Source: Diphasiastrum complanatum (Eukaryota; Streptophyta; Lycopodiopsida; Lycopodiales; Lycopodiaceae). Taken from it: a stretch of DNA of 64,000 nucleotides. Below the pieces are notes generated by a model. The model was given only the letters and a program-made list of their open reading frames with translations, was not told the origin of the DNA and did not search any database. The position numbers and the translations under genes were made by a program. Positions within the stretch are counted from its first letter, which is position 1, and each line of letters begins with the position of its first letter. This document shows, in pieces, positions 52,615 through 63,823 of this stretch. The DNA lies in the NCBI GenBank assembly GCA_029204225.1, contig CM055107.1, forward strand, positions 49,674,546-49,738,545, in the 5' to 3' direction.

Positions 52615-53777
52615 TATTGGAGAAAGAGGGTGTGTGAGTGTGAGAAACAAAAATAGCTCGAAAAAGAAAACGAACACGAAAAGAGGCAAACTCGAAACTC
52701 GAATGAGAAACAAACTTGAACAGAAAGTGTTTGTGCACAACAGAATGAGCTATATTACTCTTTCCCTAAGCATGACTATACCTATCAGAAACGAATAGAA
52801 CATTAGTGATAGAAATCACGGTCGATCTGATTACGTAGCAAGACATCAGAAGAATAATTTGTCACGAACAGCTAGACAAATTATTATTTGCGAATGATTC
52901 CTGAAGAGCTAGACTAAATATTAGTCCTCAACAACTAGACTAATAATAATTCGCTAAGAACACATTACCAAATTGAGCAACAAGAGAGTCAGACATAATA
53001 AAAAAAAACATAGCAATATCAATACAAATCTGAACGCAGAACAACGGAGTTGTTATCAGATTAAGTTTAGCAAAATATACATGTCAATAATGTTGTGGAG
53101 CACAAGACAATAGCGGACGAAACCACGTGCTCTACAAAGCTAATTCAATCCGTAAAAGAGATGAACCTATTATTGACAATACAAAAGAATCAATGCGCAA
53201 GGCATCTACTTCGTGTATCTCTGATAAGCCTCTGATGCTATTATTTTTATACACACATGAATTTGAATATGCAAGTGGTTATTCAATATATACACAATTT
53301 TACAAGTGTGCAGATGACAAAAGTACAAAGTGGATGTGCTGTCTGTAGAAGATCGTGGGTGGCTGCTGTCGTTGTTAAATCTGTTAGTACAGTTGCATGG
53401 GATGAGTGTGAAAAGGCCGCGACGTTTGCCTTTGCTGAAATGAACGTTGGTAAAGATGCGAAAAATGCGACACTCTGACGAAATGCATTAAGATTTGATT
53501 TACAAGGTGCTTTCACTTTTCCTAGGGCACCTTCGGCATTTTGTAAGGCAGTGTCGTCTTTTTCGCCTATCACAAATCACGTGTAAAAACACAATGTCTC
53601 GTTTTTTGTCTTTTTCGCCTGAGGAAATTTACTTGTATTTACGCAGACAGTTGAGTTTTTTGCTTGTCTTATTTTACATGTAAATATGCAGACTGTGCAA
53701 CAACATGAGTAAAAATACAACATGAATGGAGGCAGATTAAAATAGGATTTAGGAGAGTAGAGGAGATAAATCCAACA
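52615..53777 (-). repeat. 3' LTR of the copia element, 1,163 bp
   Basis: On the minus strand it begins TGTTGGATTTATCTCC after the PPT and ends CTCTTTCTCCAATA. 52,925-53,777 matches 57,328-58,165. 52,615-52,850 matches 29,490-29,265 in reverse. Confidence 0.92.
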
Positions 53778-53786
53778 CCCCTCCTT
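53778..53786 (-). other. Polypurine tract of the copia element
   Basis: AAGGAGGGG on the minus strand directly before the LTR start TGTTGGATTT. Confidence 0.88.
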
Positions 53787-54972
53787 AATCTGGATCTGTG
53801 AATGCCTTGATCTTTAGACTGAGCAATGCACAAAATTTGTTGTGTGCATTACTTGATGCTTTTATGAATATATCTGCAACCATCGTTCTGCAGTACGTTA
53901 AGCTCACCTCCTTGTTGAGAACCTTGCCCCTGATGTAGTGATATCTGATTTCAATGTGCTTACTCCTAGAGTGAAATCTAGGGTTGGCCGATAAGGCAAT
54001 AGCACTCTGATTATCACAGAATAAAATTTTAGGGCTGTACTGATACGAATTAATGTCTGATACTAAATTTCTCAACCAAAATGCTTCCTTAATAGATTGA
54101 GAAGGAGCAATGTATTCTACTTCTGTAGAAGAAAGTGCGATAGAGGTTTGCTTACGACTGTTCCATGAGATAGGACCGTCGTTGAAGAAGAATGTAAATC
54201 TAGCCCCAGATCAATCACGTCGAACTCTGAAAACAGCATCTGCTTAGAATCCTTGACCAAATTGGTATTGTTGCTGAAGAGCAATGTATCATCCACATAT
54301 AAGGTGATGATAATGAAGGATTGCTGCACTGACTTGGAATAGATGTTGCAATCAGCAGTGCTTAGTTTGAATCCTTGTTCGATGAGGAATGTGTCGATCC
54401 TCTGAAACCGAGCTCTGGCAGACTGTTTCAAGCCATAAAGTGCTTTGCGAAGTTTACAAACACGATTCTTCATACCTTCCAGAACGTATTCTTTGGGCTG
54501 GATTATATAAATGTCTTATTGTATAACTCCATTTAAATAGGCTGTTTGTACATCAAGTTGATGTACTTCAAGGTCGGCAGCTTTAGCATAAGACGAGTGC
54601 TCGGATCATGAATGTTTGACTACTGGACTGAAAGTCTCACTATAGTCGATGTTGGGGATCTGAGTAAATCCTCGTGCTACCAGTCTTGCCTTCCTACGAT
54701 CAATTGCTCCGTTGGCATTGTATTTGATCTTAAAGATCCATTTGCAATCAATGATATTGCAGCCAATAGGAGTTTCGACTAGTGACCACGTCTGGTTCTT
54801 GATCAGAGAGGAATACTCTCTGTCCATAGCTTCTCTCCAGAGATCAGAGTCTGGTTGGCTGAGTGTCTCTTCGACTGTCATCAGTTCCTGTATCAAGAGA
54901 CATGTAGACTCAGGAGTATACCTTGTGGGCTGTGTGTGCACTCAGCTTGATCTTCTAGGAGGATTCGACTGA
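53787..54972 (-). pseudogene. Copia RT and RNase H with internal deletion
   Basis: RT from about 54,880: SDLWREAMDREYSSLIKNQT, CKWIFKIKYNANGAIDRRKA and RLVARGFTQIPNIDYSETFS. KALYGLKQSARARFQRID and the catalytic IITLYVDDTLLF (about 54,300) follow. After FDVIDLG (near 54,207) the sequence jumps to the RNase H end: DGPISWNSRKQTSIALSSTE, EAFWLRNLVSD and SKHIEIRYHYIRGKV. The stretch normally holding LGMEI and TRPDI motifs and the first RNase H half is missing. The frame also breaks near 54,480-54,600. Confidence 0.9.
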
Positions 54973-56474
54973 TGAACCACTCCTGAGACTTGTTGTTGGG
55001 TAGCAGCAACGTCTTTGTCTAATTCGTTGTCAAAAAGTGGGTCAACAATGGACACGTCTGAGCCAGAAGCTCGGACAGTCGTGTCAATGGCAGGTGATGA
55101 AGGTTCTCTTGGAGCAATATCCTTGCCTTTGATGTTGACGAACTAATCCTCGATAAAGACTGTATCCCGACTATACAAGATTTGCTGGGTATTAGGATCA
55201 TACAACTTGTATGTATTATCAGATGAAGTATATCTGATCAGAATGGTGGCCTTGGAAGTCCAATTTCTTCCTCGTGTCTTTTGGGATCTGCGCGTAGGCA
55301 ACGCATCCAAATACTCTTAGGTTCTTCACAGAAGGCTTAGAGCCTGTGCACACCTCATGGGGTGTCTTGCCTGAGAGGGCCTTGGTGGAACATCTGTTCT
55401 AGATGTAAGTTGCAGTGGAGACAGCTTCGGCCCAAAATCTCTTGGGCAGCGATGCATGCGCTAGCATACATTTGGCTGATTCAACCAGGGTACGGTTCTT
55501 CCTCTCGGCTAAGCCATTAGACTGAGGACTGTAAGGAGTGATGAATTGCTGCTCAATGCCTTAGCTTTGGCAGTATTCCTTAAACTCGATAGAGATGTAT
55601 TCTCCACCATTATCTGACCTTAGGGCCTTGATCGTCCTTCTAGTTTCCTTCTCTGCATGCTCCTTGAAAATTCTAAAGCAGTTGAAGGCTTCTGATTTCT
55701 TCTTTATAAAGTACACCATAGATAAAAGTTATAAAATATTTTGCATCTTCAGCGAAGGATTTTTTATCGGCCCACAAATGTCTGGGTGTACAATGTCTAA
55801 CAATCCTCTAGCAATATGCTGATGGCGGTTTCCTGGTATGTTTACCAACTAGACAGCCTTGTCAAGCATATAACTTGACTATATCACGAGGATAGTTTAG
55901 ATCAAGAACAATAGATAGTCTGGACATTTGTTGTACATCAGCATGATTCAAGTGACCAAGTCTATAGTGCCAAAGTAAACTTTTATTTGCATGAATAGAA
56001 GTACTAAGTGCCTGACTAGAGGTAGAAAAGCAATGACTTAATTTATACAAGTATCAATGCCTCTTTTCGAGTTAGTAGGATCTTGCCTGTCCTATCAACT
56101 ACTTTGCACTGATCACATTCAAATTCTACTCTATGTCCTAGATCTGTGATTCTGCTTACAGAGAGTAGATTCGTAGATAAGTTTGGTACATACAGGACTT
56201 TAGAAAGTAGCTTAGTCTGATCATTTGCAAAGCTTAATCTTACAGTACCTTTACCTTTAATAGCTTGTGTGCTATTGTCGCCAAGGTGAACATATTTCTT
56301 GGTACTGTAAAGTGTATAGGACTCGAAACAGCCAATGAGGCTGGTCATGTGCTGAGTGGCTCCGGAATCCAGAAACCAAGAACTGTCGCCAGATGCTCCT
56401 TGATGGCTGGTCATGAAGGCATCATGATCCGCTTCTTGGATAGGCTGTGGAGCTTCGGCAGCTGCATTTGCCAC
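54973..56474 (-). pseudogene. Copia protease and integrase
   Basis: The protease SSWFLDSGATQHMTSLIGCF near 56,390-56,335 has an intact DSG. It is followed by YVPNLSTNLLSVSRITDLGH and the zinc module (SLLWHYRLGHLNHADVQQMS near 55,980). Integrase core and C-terminal pieces run to about 55,000 in shifted frames, including the segment deleted from the 36-kb copy. The PR frame 56,474-56,043 is open. Confidence 0.9.
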
Positions 56475-57236
56475 TTGATTTGACTACCCCTTGCTGTTGT
56501 TCTTTGCTTGCAGTATCCGACCATCTTGAATTATGTGGTTATTTCGCTTGTAGTATCTATAAAATAGCTTCTTCTTCGTCTGTAGATTTGACTGTTCTTT
56601 GTGCTGTACTAGTTTCTGGTCTTGCTTTGATTGCTTCGGGCCCTTCTTCTTCTTCTACTTAGTCATGCTCTTGTTGGTGTATAAAGCATGAGAATCAACT
56701 AAGAAACTTGAGGCTTTGTTCCTCCGCGTATTTTCCTACAACAACATAGTAATGACTCTTGAAAGAGTCAGTTCTGGATGTGTCGTGATGAATATCATCT
56801 AGCTATCATATGAGCTTGGCAAGCTTGTAAGCAGTTGCATCACTACGTCTTGATCGTCTATGACAGATTCGACAACGACCATTTGCCTTAGCAAGTTCTT
56901 GAATTGATTGATGTGATTCTGGAGAGAATCACCATTCGCCATCTTGAGGGAGTAAAATTTCTTCCTGAGATGTAGCTTGGAAGCTATATCTCAAGACGTC
57001 CCAGACTTCTTTCGATGTTTGAGCCTCGGATACATGGCCGATCTGGGTATCCATACTATTTAGGATGATCAACGTGAAATCTTTCCATCCTTCGGCTTCC
57101 ATCTGGCGATTGCTACGTCGTCTGCTTCGAGATTTCCTTTTGCACCTGTAACAACGTCATACAATTCTTTAGCCATTAGTACAGTTTTAATCTTAAATTT
57201 TCACAGATGCTAATTGGCTACATCAAGCTTGTCCAT
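56475..57236 (-). pseudogene. Copia Gag
   Basis: ATG at 57,236 (MDKLDVAN) with AKELYDVVTGAKGN, IASKLHLRKKFYSLKMANGD and NHINQFKNLLRQM, near-identical to 29,644-30,474. Frame breaks lie near 57,040, 56,800 and 56,650, and the zinc-knuckle region near 56,540 is altered. Confidence 0.88.
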
Positions 57237-57327
57237 GATGGGATTGGCTTTCCCTTGGAAATCCATGTGGAAGATTAGTCTAAGTGATAGGAAAAACTAT
57301 CAGTGACTTAAGTATGAAAATCTGGTA

Positions 57328-58165
57328 CTAATAATAATTCGCTAAGAATGCATTACCAGATTGAGCAACAAGAGAGTTAGACATAATAAAAAAAAGCATA
57401 GCAATATCAATACAAATCTGAATGCAGAACAACGAAGTTGTTATCAGATTAAGTATAGCAAAATAAACATGTCGATAATGCTTTGGAGCACAAGACAATA
57501 GCGGACGAAACCACGTGCTCTACAAAGCTAATTCAATCTGTAAAAGGGATGAACCTATTACTGACAATACAAAAGAATCAATGTTCAAGGCATCTACTTC
57601 GTGTATCTCTGATAAGCTTCTGATGCTATTATTTTTACACACACATGATTTTGAATACGCAAGTGGTATTCAATATATACACAATTTTACAAGTGTGCAG
57701 ATGACAAAAGTACAAAGTGGATGTGCTGTCTGTAGAAGATCGTGGGTGGCTGCTGTCGTTGTTAAATCTGTTAGTACAGTTGCATGGGATGAGTGTGAAA
57801 AGGCCGCGACGTTTGCCTTTGCTGAAATGAACGTTGGTAAAGATGCGAAAAATGCGACACTCTGACGAAATGCATTAGGATTTGATTTACAAGGTGCTTT
57901 CACTTTTCCTAGGGCACCTTCGGCATTTTGTAAGGCAGTGTCGTCTTTTTCGCCTGTCACAAATCACGTGTAAAAACACAGTGTCACGTTTTTCGCCTTT
58001 TTTGCCTTTGGAAATTTACTTGTATTTATGCAAACAGTTGAGTTTTTTGCCTGTCTTATTTTACATGTAAATATGAAGACTGTGTGACAACATGAGTAAA
58101 AATACAGCATGAATGGAGGCAGATTAAAATAGGATTTAGGAGAGGTAGAGGAGATAAATCCAACA
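57328..58165 (-). repeat. 5' LTR remnant of the copia element
   Basis: Aligns with 52,925-53,777. The inner end (equivalent of 52,615-52,925) and the PBS are absent: ACTAATAATAATTCGC is joined directly to leader sequence (AGATTTTCATACTTAAG on the minus strand). Confidence 0.9.
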
Positions 58166-59159
58166 TGCTCCCGTATTATGGCCCGCGGGCCTTCCTGAAT
58201 AAGCTACAATGGCAGATGTTGGAGTGCGTTGGCAAAGGACTGCATGCAATAAGGGTGACGCTCAATAAGGAGACCTACGATGAAAAAGCCCGACAAAGAG
58301 CAGCTGCCATTGGCGAGGGACCACAATCCAATAAAGAAGGGGATAATGTTAAGCCAAAATAGGAATTTATTGTGGCATGTGTTTTGTAAGCCCACAAGTA
58401 AATTCAAACAAAGGTTTAGGAAAACCTTATACTTAGACATTTTACTATTTAAGTTTAATTATTATAAACAACTATTTGCAATGGTTCAACTTAGAAAGTC
58501 TAATTTTAAGATTTAATTCCTAAGTTCAAAGTTAATTCCTAAGTTCAAGTTTAATTCTAAGTTTATTGTAAGTGTTCATTTGTTTAGAGAAGACAATTTA
58601 CAAGTTAATTAGCGTTAAGCTTAGACTTAGTCCCGTAAGCATGTTAGAGCTTAGGCCCACCACTCTTGCCATATATGGAAGGGGATGTGTGCCTTCAACA
58701 ACACTTGTACAAGCTATTGATATAATAGATCACTTTTGTGTAATCCTTCTATGCTTACTTGTGTTCCCATTGGTGATGAATGCCTTGTGGTAGGTGCTCG
58801 AGCCCCACTAGGCCTTCTCCTTTGAATTGTTTGTATTTGCTTATGGGATAATCAGTTTATCTTACTCTCCAACGCTTGTGGAATTAACTAGGGTTGGTTT
58901 TACTTCTTAGTAGGAAATCACTAGTTGAGAGACAACCATAGTGAACTTAATCATTCTCTTTATAATTAGAACCATTTTTTAGTAGGGAGATTGCCTTAGA
59001 AGATACCTAGGCAAACAATAAAACAATGACTTGAGTATATCTTACCCGAACTTATCTTTATAACACATTTTAGGATCATTCTAATTCTATTAGATGGGAG
59101 ATCGCCACAATAGAACATAGAAAGAAACTAATAGTACAACAATGTCAATCACAAGTTGA
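58166..59159 (+). other. Right flank of the copia element; no clear gene
   Basis: 58,166-58,362 is open in the plus strand (LPYYGPRAFLNKLQWQMLEC, EKARQRAAAIGEGPQSNKEG) and may continue the extra ORF interrupted at 52,614, but no matching segment exists in the 43-kb copy to prove it. The rest shows nothing I recognise. Confidence 0.35.
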
Positions 59160-60840
59160 TAGTTGTTCTTAAGTTAGATGAGTCTGAAATTATAAAAGGA
59201 CAAAAAATGGAGAGAGTCAGTCTTTCGATCATGAATGGAGCACTTTTAAATTCAGAAGACTCATAAGGCCTCAACTTTAGTGTTCAATCAGAAAACAATA
59301 TTTGGTGGTTGGCAGCTTTTCAGGTATAGTAGTTCTTTTATAGATTTTATAGGGATAGCCTGATATGGATTCTATATGGATAATCTTCTCTATGATAGTA
59401 TTATGCTAAATCAATTTTGTGTTTCTCTTATAGGTGTTGAAAGAAGACCATGGCATTCTCTCATGGATATTAATAGAATGTCATGTCCTGCCACCATCAA
59501 AATCACATGGAGGGAGTTCCACTTAATGTTCCTGGAATTGGCACTTTCAACATTGAATGGCATTTAGCAGGAGATCTGAAGACATTAAAATGTATGTTAA
59601 ATGTATCCTATGGCGCTATCTTTAAACACCCTTGTTTGTACTGCATGAAGACAACAAAAGACATGACAAAGAGTACAAAAATATCAAGAGATTGAGAAGA
59701 TCCTAATTGGAAACCCATAGTATCGATTCCTATTCAGTGTATATATGCATTTAGAGATAAATGTGCAAAGATTCAACCGTCATGATCACAAAAAAAGTAA
59801 CTGCGAGTTTTGATGTATTACCATACTTTGATTTTTGTCATTCATTATCATCTATTACTAAACTTGCCAATATGATCATTTTTCTCTTGCAAATTTATAT
59901 CTATCCAATATAAATGAATGGGAGCCAAGTGGATCTCTTGCAAGTGTGTTAGATGTACTACACACTGATATTGGACAGCTGCAATATAGAGGTAGAACTA
60001 CAAAAGATTTTGTTGATTGTGGGATTTTTTTTTATGAATCTATGTACATTCTTGACATAAAAGAAAATTTTGGACAAATAGTCCCAATTCCATTACCTAG
60101 TTCTGGAAGTGATGAATGGGTTGCTCCAGATGCTGCAATTTCAGAATCATTTAGTTGCAAGCTATATAATGATGTAAAAAAATCACTAAAGATAAGCACG
60201 AGATCACAAATAGTCCAATTAAGTTGGTATATTTTTTTGAATATATTTGTGGATTTCTTTCAAGTGTCAATGTACACAAAACTCCAACAATGTTTATATA
60301 AAAAATTTATCTGAACTTATGGATGAAGGCTGGGACAAAAAATCAGATAGAGAAATATAATGTAGAATTAAAATGTCTTCCATGTGCTTTCGTTATTAAA
60401 TAGAAAAGCAAATGTTGAGCATATGCTTCCATTATCAAAGATGTAAAAAAATCAAAAGTAAATGGGTGCTACTCGATCGAGACTTAGAAGCCAATGAACA
60501 TTCTAAATGAAAAAATATTGAAATAATATACAATGATGCACTTTTGACATGTGTCCAAGTGGAAGAAGATTGGAGCCTAAATTACATCAGACAGGAACTA
60601 TTGCTCCTACAAGATGATATACCTTTAGACTTCAGATTTATTTCGAATGGTAAACTTGTAAGTAACTATAAACACTCTATTTTTTATATATAGTTTCTTT
60701 CAAAAATTGCTCGTACAATCTTTATACTAAATGTAACATACTTTGTGTTAAATTTATGTAGGTACGTAAAAGACATGAGCTCGAGATCAAATGCAGAGAT
60801 ATTGGGGAAACTATTCAACTGATGGAAGAATACTGAGATT
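59160..60840 (+). pseudogene. Multi-exon gene, unrecognised, converging on the H3-Ulp1 gene
   Basis: Coding-like pieces in order: an exon ending at 59,327 (VVLKLDESEIIKGQKMERVS, FSVQSENNIWWLAAFQ, donor CAG|GTATAG). An exon after TTATAG at 59,442 contains TFNIEWHLAGDLKTLKCML and HPCLYCMKTTKDMTK. A frame at 59,946-60,200 carries VLHTDIGQLQYRG and SSGSDEWVAPDAAISESF. An exon ends at 60,657 (LLLQDDIPLDFRFISNGKL, donor GTAAGT). A phase-0 exon after TATGTAG at 60,761 reads VRKRHELEIKCRDIGETIQL. The GDLK...PCLYC pattern recalls proteins of uncharacterised eukaryotic DNA transposons, but I cannot name the family. Stops in several pieces indicate decay. Confidence 0.5.
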
Positions 60841-61222
60841 TACTATCAAAAAATACATGTCCATCATCATTATTGAAGATGAAAACAAGAATCTTGATTT
60901 TTTTTATCAATTTAGAAAATTGCAATCCAATATTGTATTATAAACACAACTTGATTGTAAGAATTTATATTGATATCAATAAAAATCCCATAATTGGATT
61001 GTTTACATGTAAAATTGTATCTCCTTTTTTGGATGGTAATATATTGACGTATATTTTTGAGATCCTATTCAGTAAGTTTATTTTTATTTTCTATATCAAT
61101 ATTAGGAGCTGTCAAGACAACAATCTCATATCTTGTAATTTCGCCTTCCTCTGTATTAGGAAGAACTTCTATGCCTCTTTGATCGTATATAATAAGATCT
61201 GCATGAGCAACCACAAAGGCTA
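60841..61222. other. AT-rich gap between converging genes
   Basis: An open plus frame at 60,873-61,226 is AT-rich and hydrophobic without motifs; I treat it as non-coding. Confidence 0.4.
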
Positions 61223-63015
61223 TTAAGGCAGGGCAACATTCTTTTCTATGCCCTCAAGCTCTGGCACAAAACTTACACTATTTTGTACAAACAATTTGAT
61301 CAACTCTTGCCGCAATCTATGCACTTCGTCGAGATTGTACAACTCAAGAGTGAACTATCATCACAACCAAGGTGAATGAGCAAATCACTAACAATGACAT
61401 TAAAGAAATAAGAAGTAGAATAAAAAGAACAACAAATGAACAAAATATTATCTTGTCAATATCGACATCCATTTGTAGATTGTACCATTCAAAAAAGAGC
61501 TTTGTATTGTACAAGACAAACCATGCACAACTAAAAGCATCCCTTTGTTGTACAGACTGCAAATATTGAACGAAAGTCATTAATATTATGATATATAATT
61601 TATTTATGCTATGACGATAGATTTAAAATACAAAAAATGATGCATGTCAACGATAAATTGTATATACCATGAGAGATTTAATGGTTATTTGACCAATAGA
61701 ACTTATCGTAGTTGGTATTTTTCGAACGACATCATGAAGTAGAGAATCAAATTCTCTATGTGTATTTTCAGCTGACTTTATTTTTACACACAGAAAATTT
61801 GATACTCCCTCCTTATTTATTTTCACAAAAAGAATATTCAGGTTCCAATGCTGACTGCAACAATCTAAATAAAATTAGAATCACTTTTGATAGGAGTATG
61901 ATCATCAAAATAAAAGCCATCAACACCAAACTAGCAAAACTTATTTATTCTCATATGGAATCAAATAAAATTTGGCCACTGGACTGTAGTCGATGAAATA
62001 TACAGCCCTTTCAAAAATCACAAAAACGTTTCCTATGAAATTGGCACTGATACTGTGTTGTAAATTTTTTTGAGCGGCTTCTACAATCGTATCTATAATC
62101 TCTGAAGTTTTATCTTTCAACTTTGTATAAAATTTGGGACCTAATCTATAACTTCTATTTGAATTTGGAAGAAAAAAGTCAAGCTAGTTGCCAAGCATAT
62201 CAATTTTATTGGCTAAATAAGTTTCATATTCCAATAATGGTTAGAATCAAAATAAATCTGTCATGGATCATATGAGATTCTAACAAAAAAGTTATGTACA
62301 GGGTTTAAAACAGATGTCGATATAATATTTACAATTTTTTTTGTTATTATTGTCAAGCTCCTCTTGGGTTATCTTCACCTTCGACGAAGAAACGTTCCAA
62401 GGAGGTTGACGAGTAACAAGAGGAGGAGAAGCTGATTCTGTTTCTGAATCAGAGTCCGAAGATGCTGATTCAGTGGTCAGGACTATGCGGGTCGCTTTGC
62501 TGGGATTACTCTAGGAGGAAAGGAAGAAACTGGCCTACGAGATCCAATTTTTTAAGGGATAGTCTACTTCTTTTTCCTCCTTGAAATAATTGGTAGGTCT
62601 GATCTATCCAATCTCTGGAAGTATTGGCATTATCCACATGAAGACCTGAATAACGTTTTCGAAGTCTTTTGAGAATAACGAAATTCTTGGACATGATGGT
62701 AACATGCTTACCATGCAAGGCCAGAAGATATAAATCCTCAAAAAACTGGGATAGATACTCCTTTGCAGCATCCTATAAGACTTGCATGACTGTCACAACA
62801 AAACGAACATCAAGGCCGAGGAACATGGTGACATTCCTAATAGATCGGCCAAAGGGAGCTCTAGGGATCAATAATTCAGTTGATCTTTGAAATTTCTTGA
62901 TCTCCCTAAGCCAGACCTGCTTCCTACCACGTTGCCAGCCAGTTCCAGAAGGAACACGAATATGAGGAGGCTGTACAGAGGTTCTGGCATAGGCAATGAA
63001 TTTAGTCCTAGCCAT
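61223..63015 (-). pseudogene. Histone H3-like / Ulp1 protease fusion gene, decayed
   Basis: Four exons on the minus strand: 63,015-62,333, 62,212-61,945, 61,854-61,668 and 61,556-61,223. Introns of 120, 90 and 111 bp have phases 1, 2 and 0, which agree across each junction. Exon 1 starts MARTK, carries a whole H3-like fold, and then an acidic Ser-rich linker (TTESASSDSDSETESASPP). Exons 2-4 give a C48 (Ulp1-type) peptidase: GPKFYTKLKDKTSEII, YLIPYEN/N-QHWNLNILFV with the catalytic His, REFDSLLHDV with the Asp, and SVQQRDAFSCAWFVLYN with Gln and Cys six residues apart. A tail (DEVHRLRQELIKLF, VPELEGIEKNVALP) ends at TAA 61,223. Damage: an in-frame TAG at 62,773-62,775, a net frameshift near 62,500-62,525, a TAG early in exon 2, a donor mutated from GTAAGT to ATAAGT after exon 2, and a frame break in exon 4. 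Such proteases cleave SUMO or related modifiers. The fusion to a histone fold is the odd feature. Confidence 0.72.
62506..63015 (-). other. Histone H3-like domain (exon 1 of the fusion gene)
   Basis: From the ATG at 63,015: ARTK at the N-terminus as in H3. A shortened tail (PPHIRVPSGTGWQRGRKQ) follows, then WLREIKKFQRSTELLIPRAP, FGRSIRNVTMFLGLDVRF, a TAG where H3 has Gln, DAAKEYLSQFFEDLYLLALH, and GKHVTIMSKNFVILKRLRKR. Helices alpha-N to alpha-3 align with canonical H3 without gaps. LLIPxAPF is typical of centromeric H3 (canonical H3 has LLIRKLPF), but loop 1 has the canonical length. A C-terminal extension of about 50 residues precedes TAA at 62,506. Confidence 0.85.
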
Positions 63016-63330
63016 CATGATAAGACATCAAAGACAGAATTAAGAAAAAACTCAAAATTGAAATATTTGATCCAAGCGTGGAGTGAGGATTGAAAAAAAA
63101 AATTGCACAAGAAATGCACTTGAAAACGATTTCGGGATTGAATATCGGTTTTGAGCGCATGTGTACATGTGAGAAATCAAAGAAACAAGTTTTGTGCTCA
63201 AAAGCGATATCGGACATGATGCGGTATCAATTTCGAACGCGAGGTGCGGTTGCGAAGGGCAGATGACAACTAGACGCACTTTAAAGCGATATTGAAATAA
63301 AGAAACTATAAATTTGTGAGAAAAAGTAAA

Positions 63331-63435
63331 ATTTTTGAGGCATGTATATATAAAAATTTTTCGCACGTGTGAAGAAAATGACAATTTTTGAGATGGGTAT
63401 TTATTAAAAAATTTCGCACGTGTGAAGAAAATGGC
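63331..63435. repeat. 53-bp tandem repeat carrying CGCACGTGTGAAG
   Basis: Two units (63,331-63,383 and 63,384-63,435) both start ATTTTTGAG and end CGCACGTGTGAAGAAAATG. The first contains GTATATATAAAAA. Confidence 0.88.
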
Positions 63436-63776
63436 CTTGGCCATGTGGCAACATTTCATTCGTCGACATGTCCACCCGTATAGGTAGTTATGACGTATTG
63501 ATGAGGGCCATGTGGGGGTAGACACATGGGTGAATCAGAGAACGACATGTGTCATTCTGCACATGACAACTATTGCATCAATCATTATTTGTACGGAAAA
63601 TATTCTCAGCCAAGCAGACAATGACACATGTCCTTTCGATCCGTTTTCACACGTGTGAATTTTTTTATATAAATAAATCATTCATGGCGCTGATTTTCAT
63701 GACAATTTTGTGATTTCTGTGCCTGATATCGATTTCAAGCTCACTATTTCTATGTATAGACCTTCGTTCATGCATC

Positions 63777-63823
63777 CGCGCTTGAAACTGATATTGTCAT
63801 ATTGGATATCGCTTTCAAGCGCG
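63777..63823. repeat. Inverted repeat, 20-bp arms
   Basis: The left arm CGCGCTTGAAACTGATATTG (63,777-63,796) and the right arm GGATATCGCTTTCAAGCGCG (63,804-63,823) are near-perfect reverse complements around a 7-bp loop. Confidence 0.85.

Larger units (their letters stand above)
52615..58165 (-). mobile_element. Ty1/copia element with two LTRs, internally deleted
   Basis: On the minus strand: 5' LTR remnant 58,165-57,328, Gag, protease, integrase, RT, RNase H, PPT, then 3' LTR 53,777-52,615. The 5' LTR lacks about 320 bp at its inner end together with the PBS. RT and RNase H are joined by an internal deletion. Flanking 5-mers (GAACA left, TGCTC right) do not match, so no target duplication is seen. 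It sits inside the extra-ORF copy. Same family as the copia blocks of the 29-37 kb mosaic. Confidence 0.93.

Noticed and set aside
60873-61226. 117-codon plus frame as a membrane protein gene
   Set aside because: It is AT-rich with biased Ile/Phe/Lys content, overlaps no splice-consistent exon, and lies between two converging genes.
62506-63015. Calling the H3-like domain a centromeric histone (CENH3)
   Set aside because: LLIPxAPF is CENH3-like, but loop 1 is of canonical length, and the gene continues into a protease domain.
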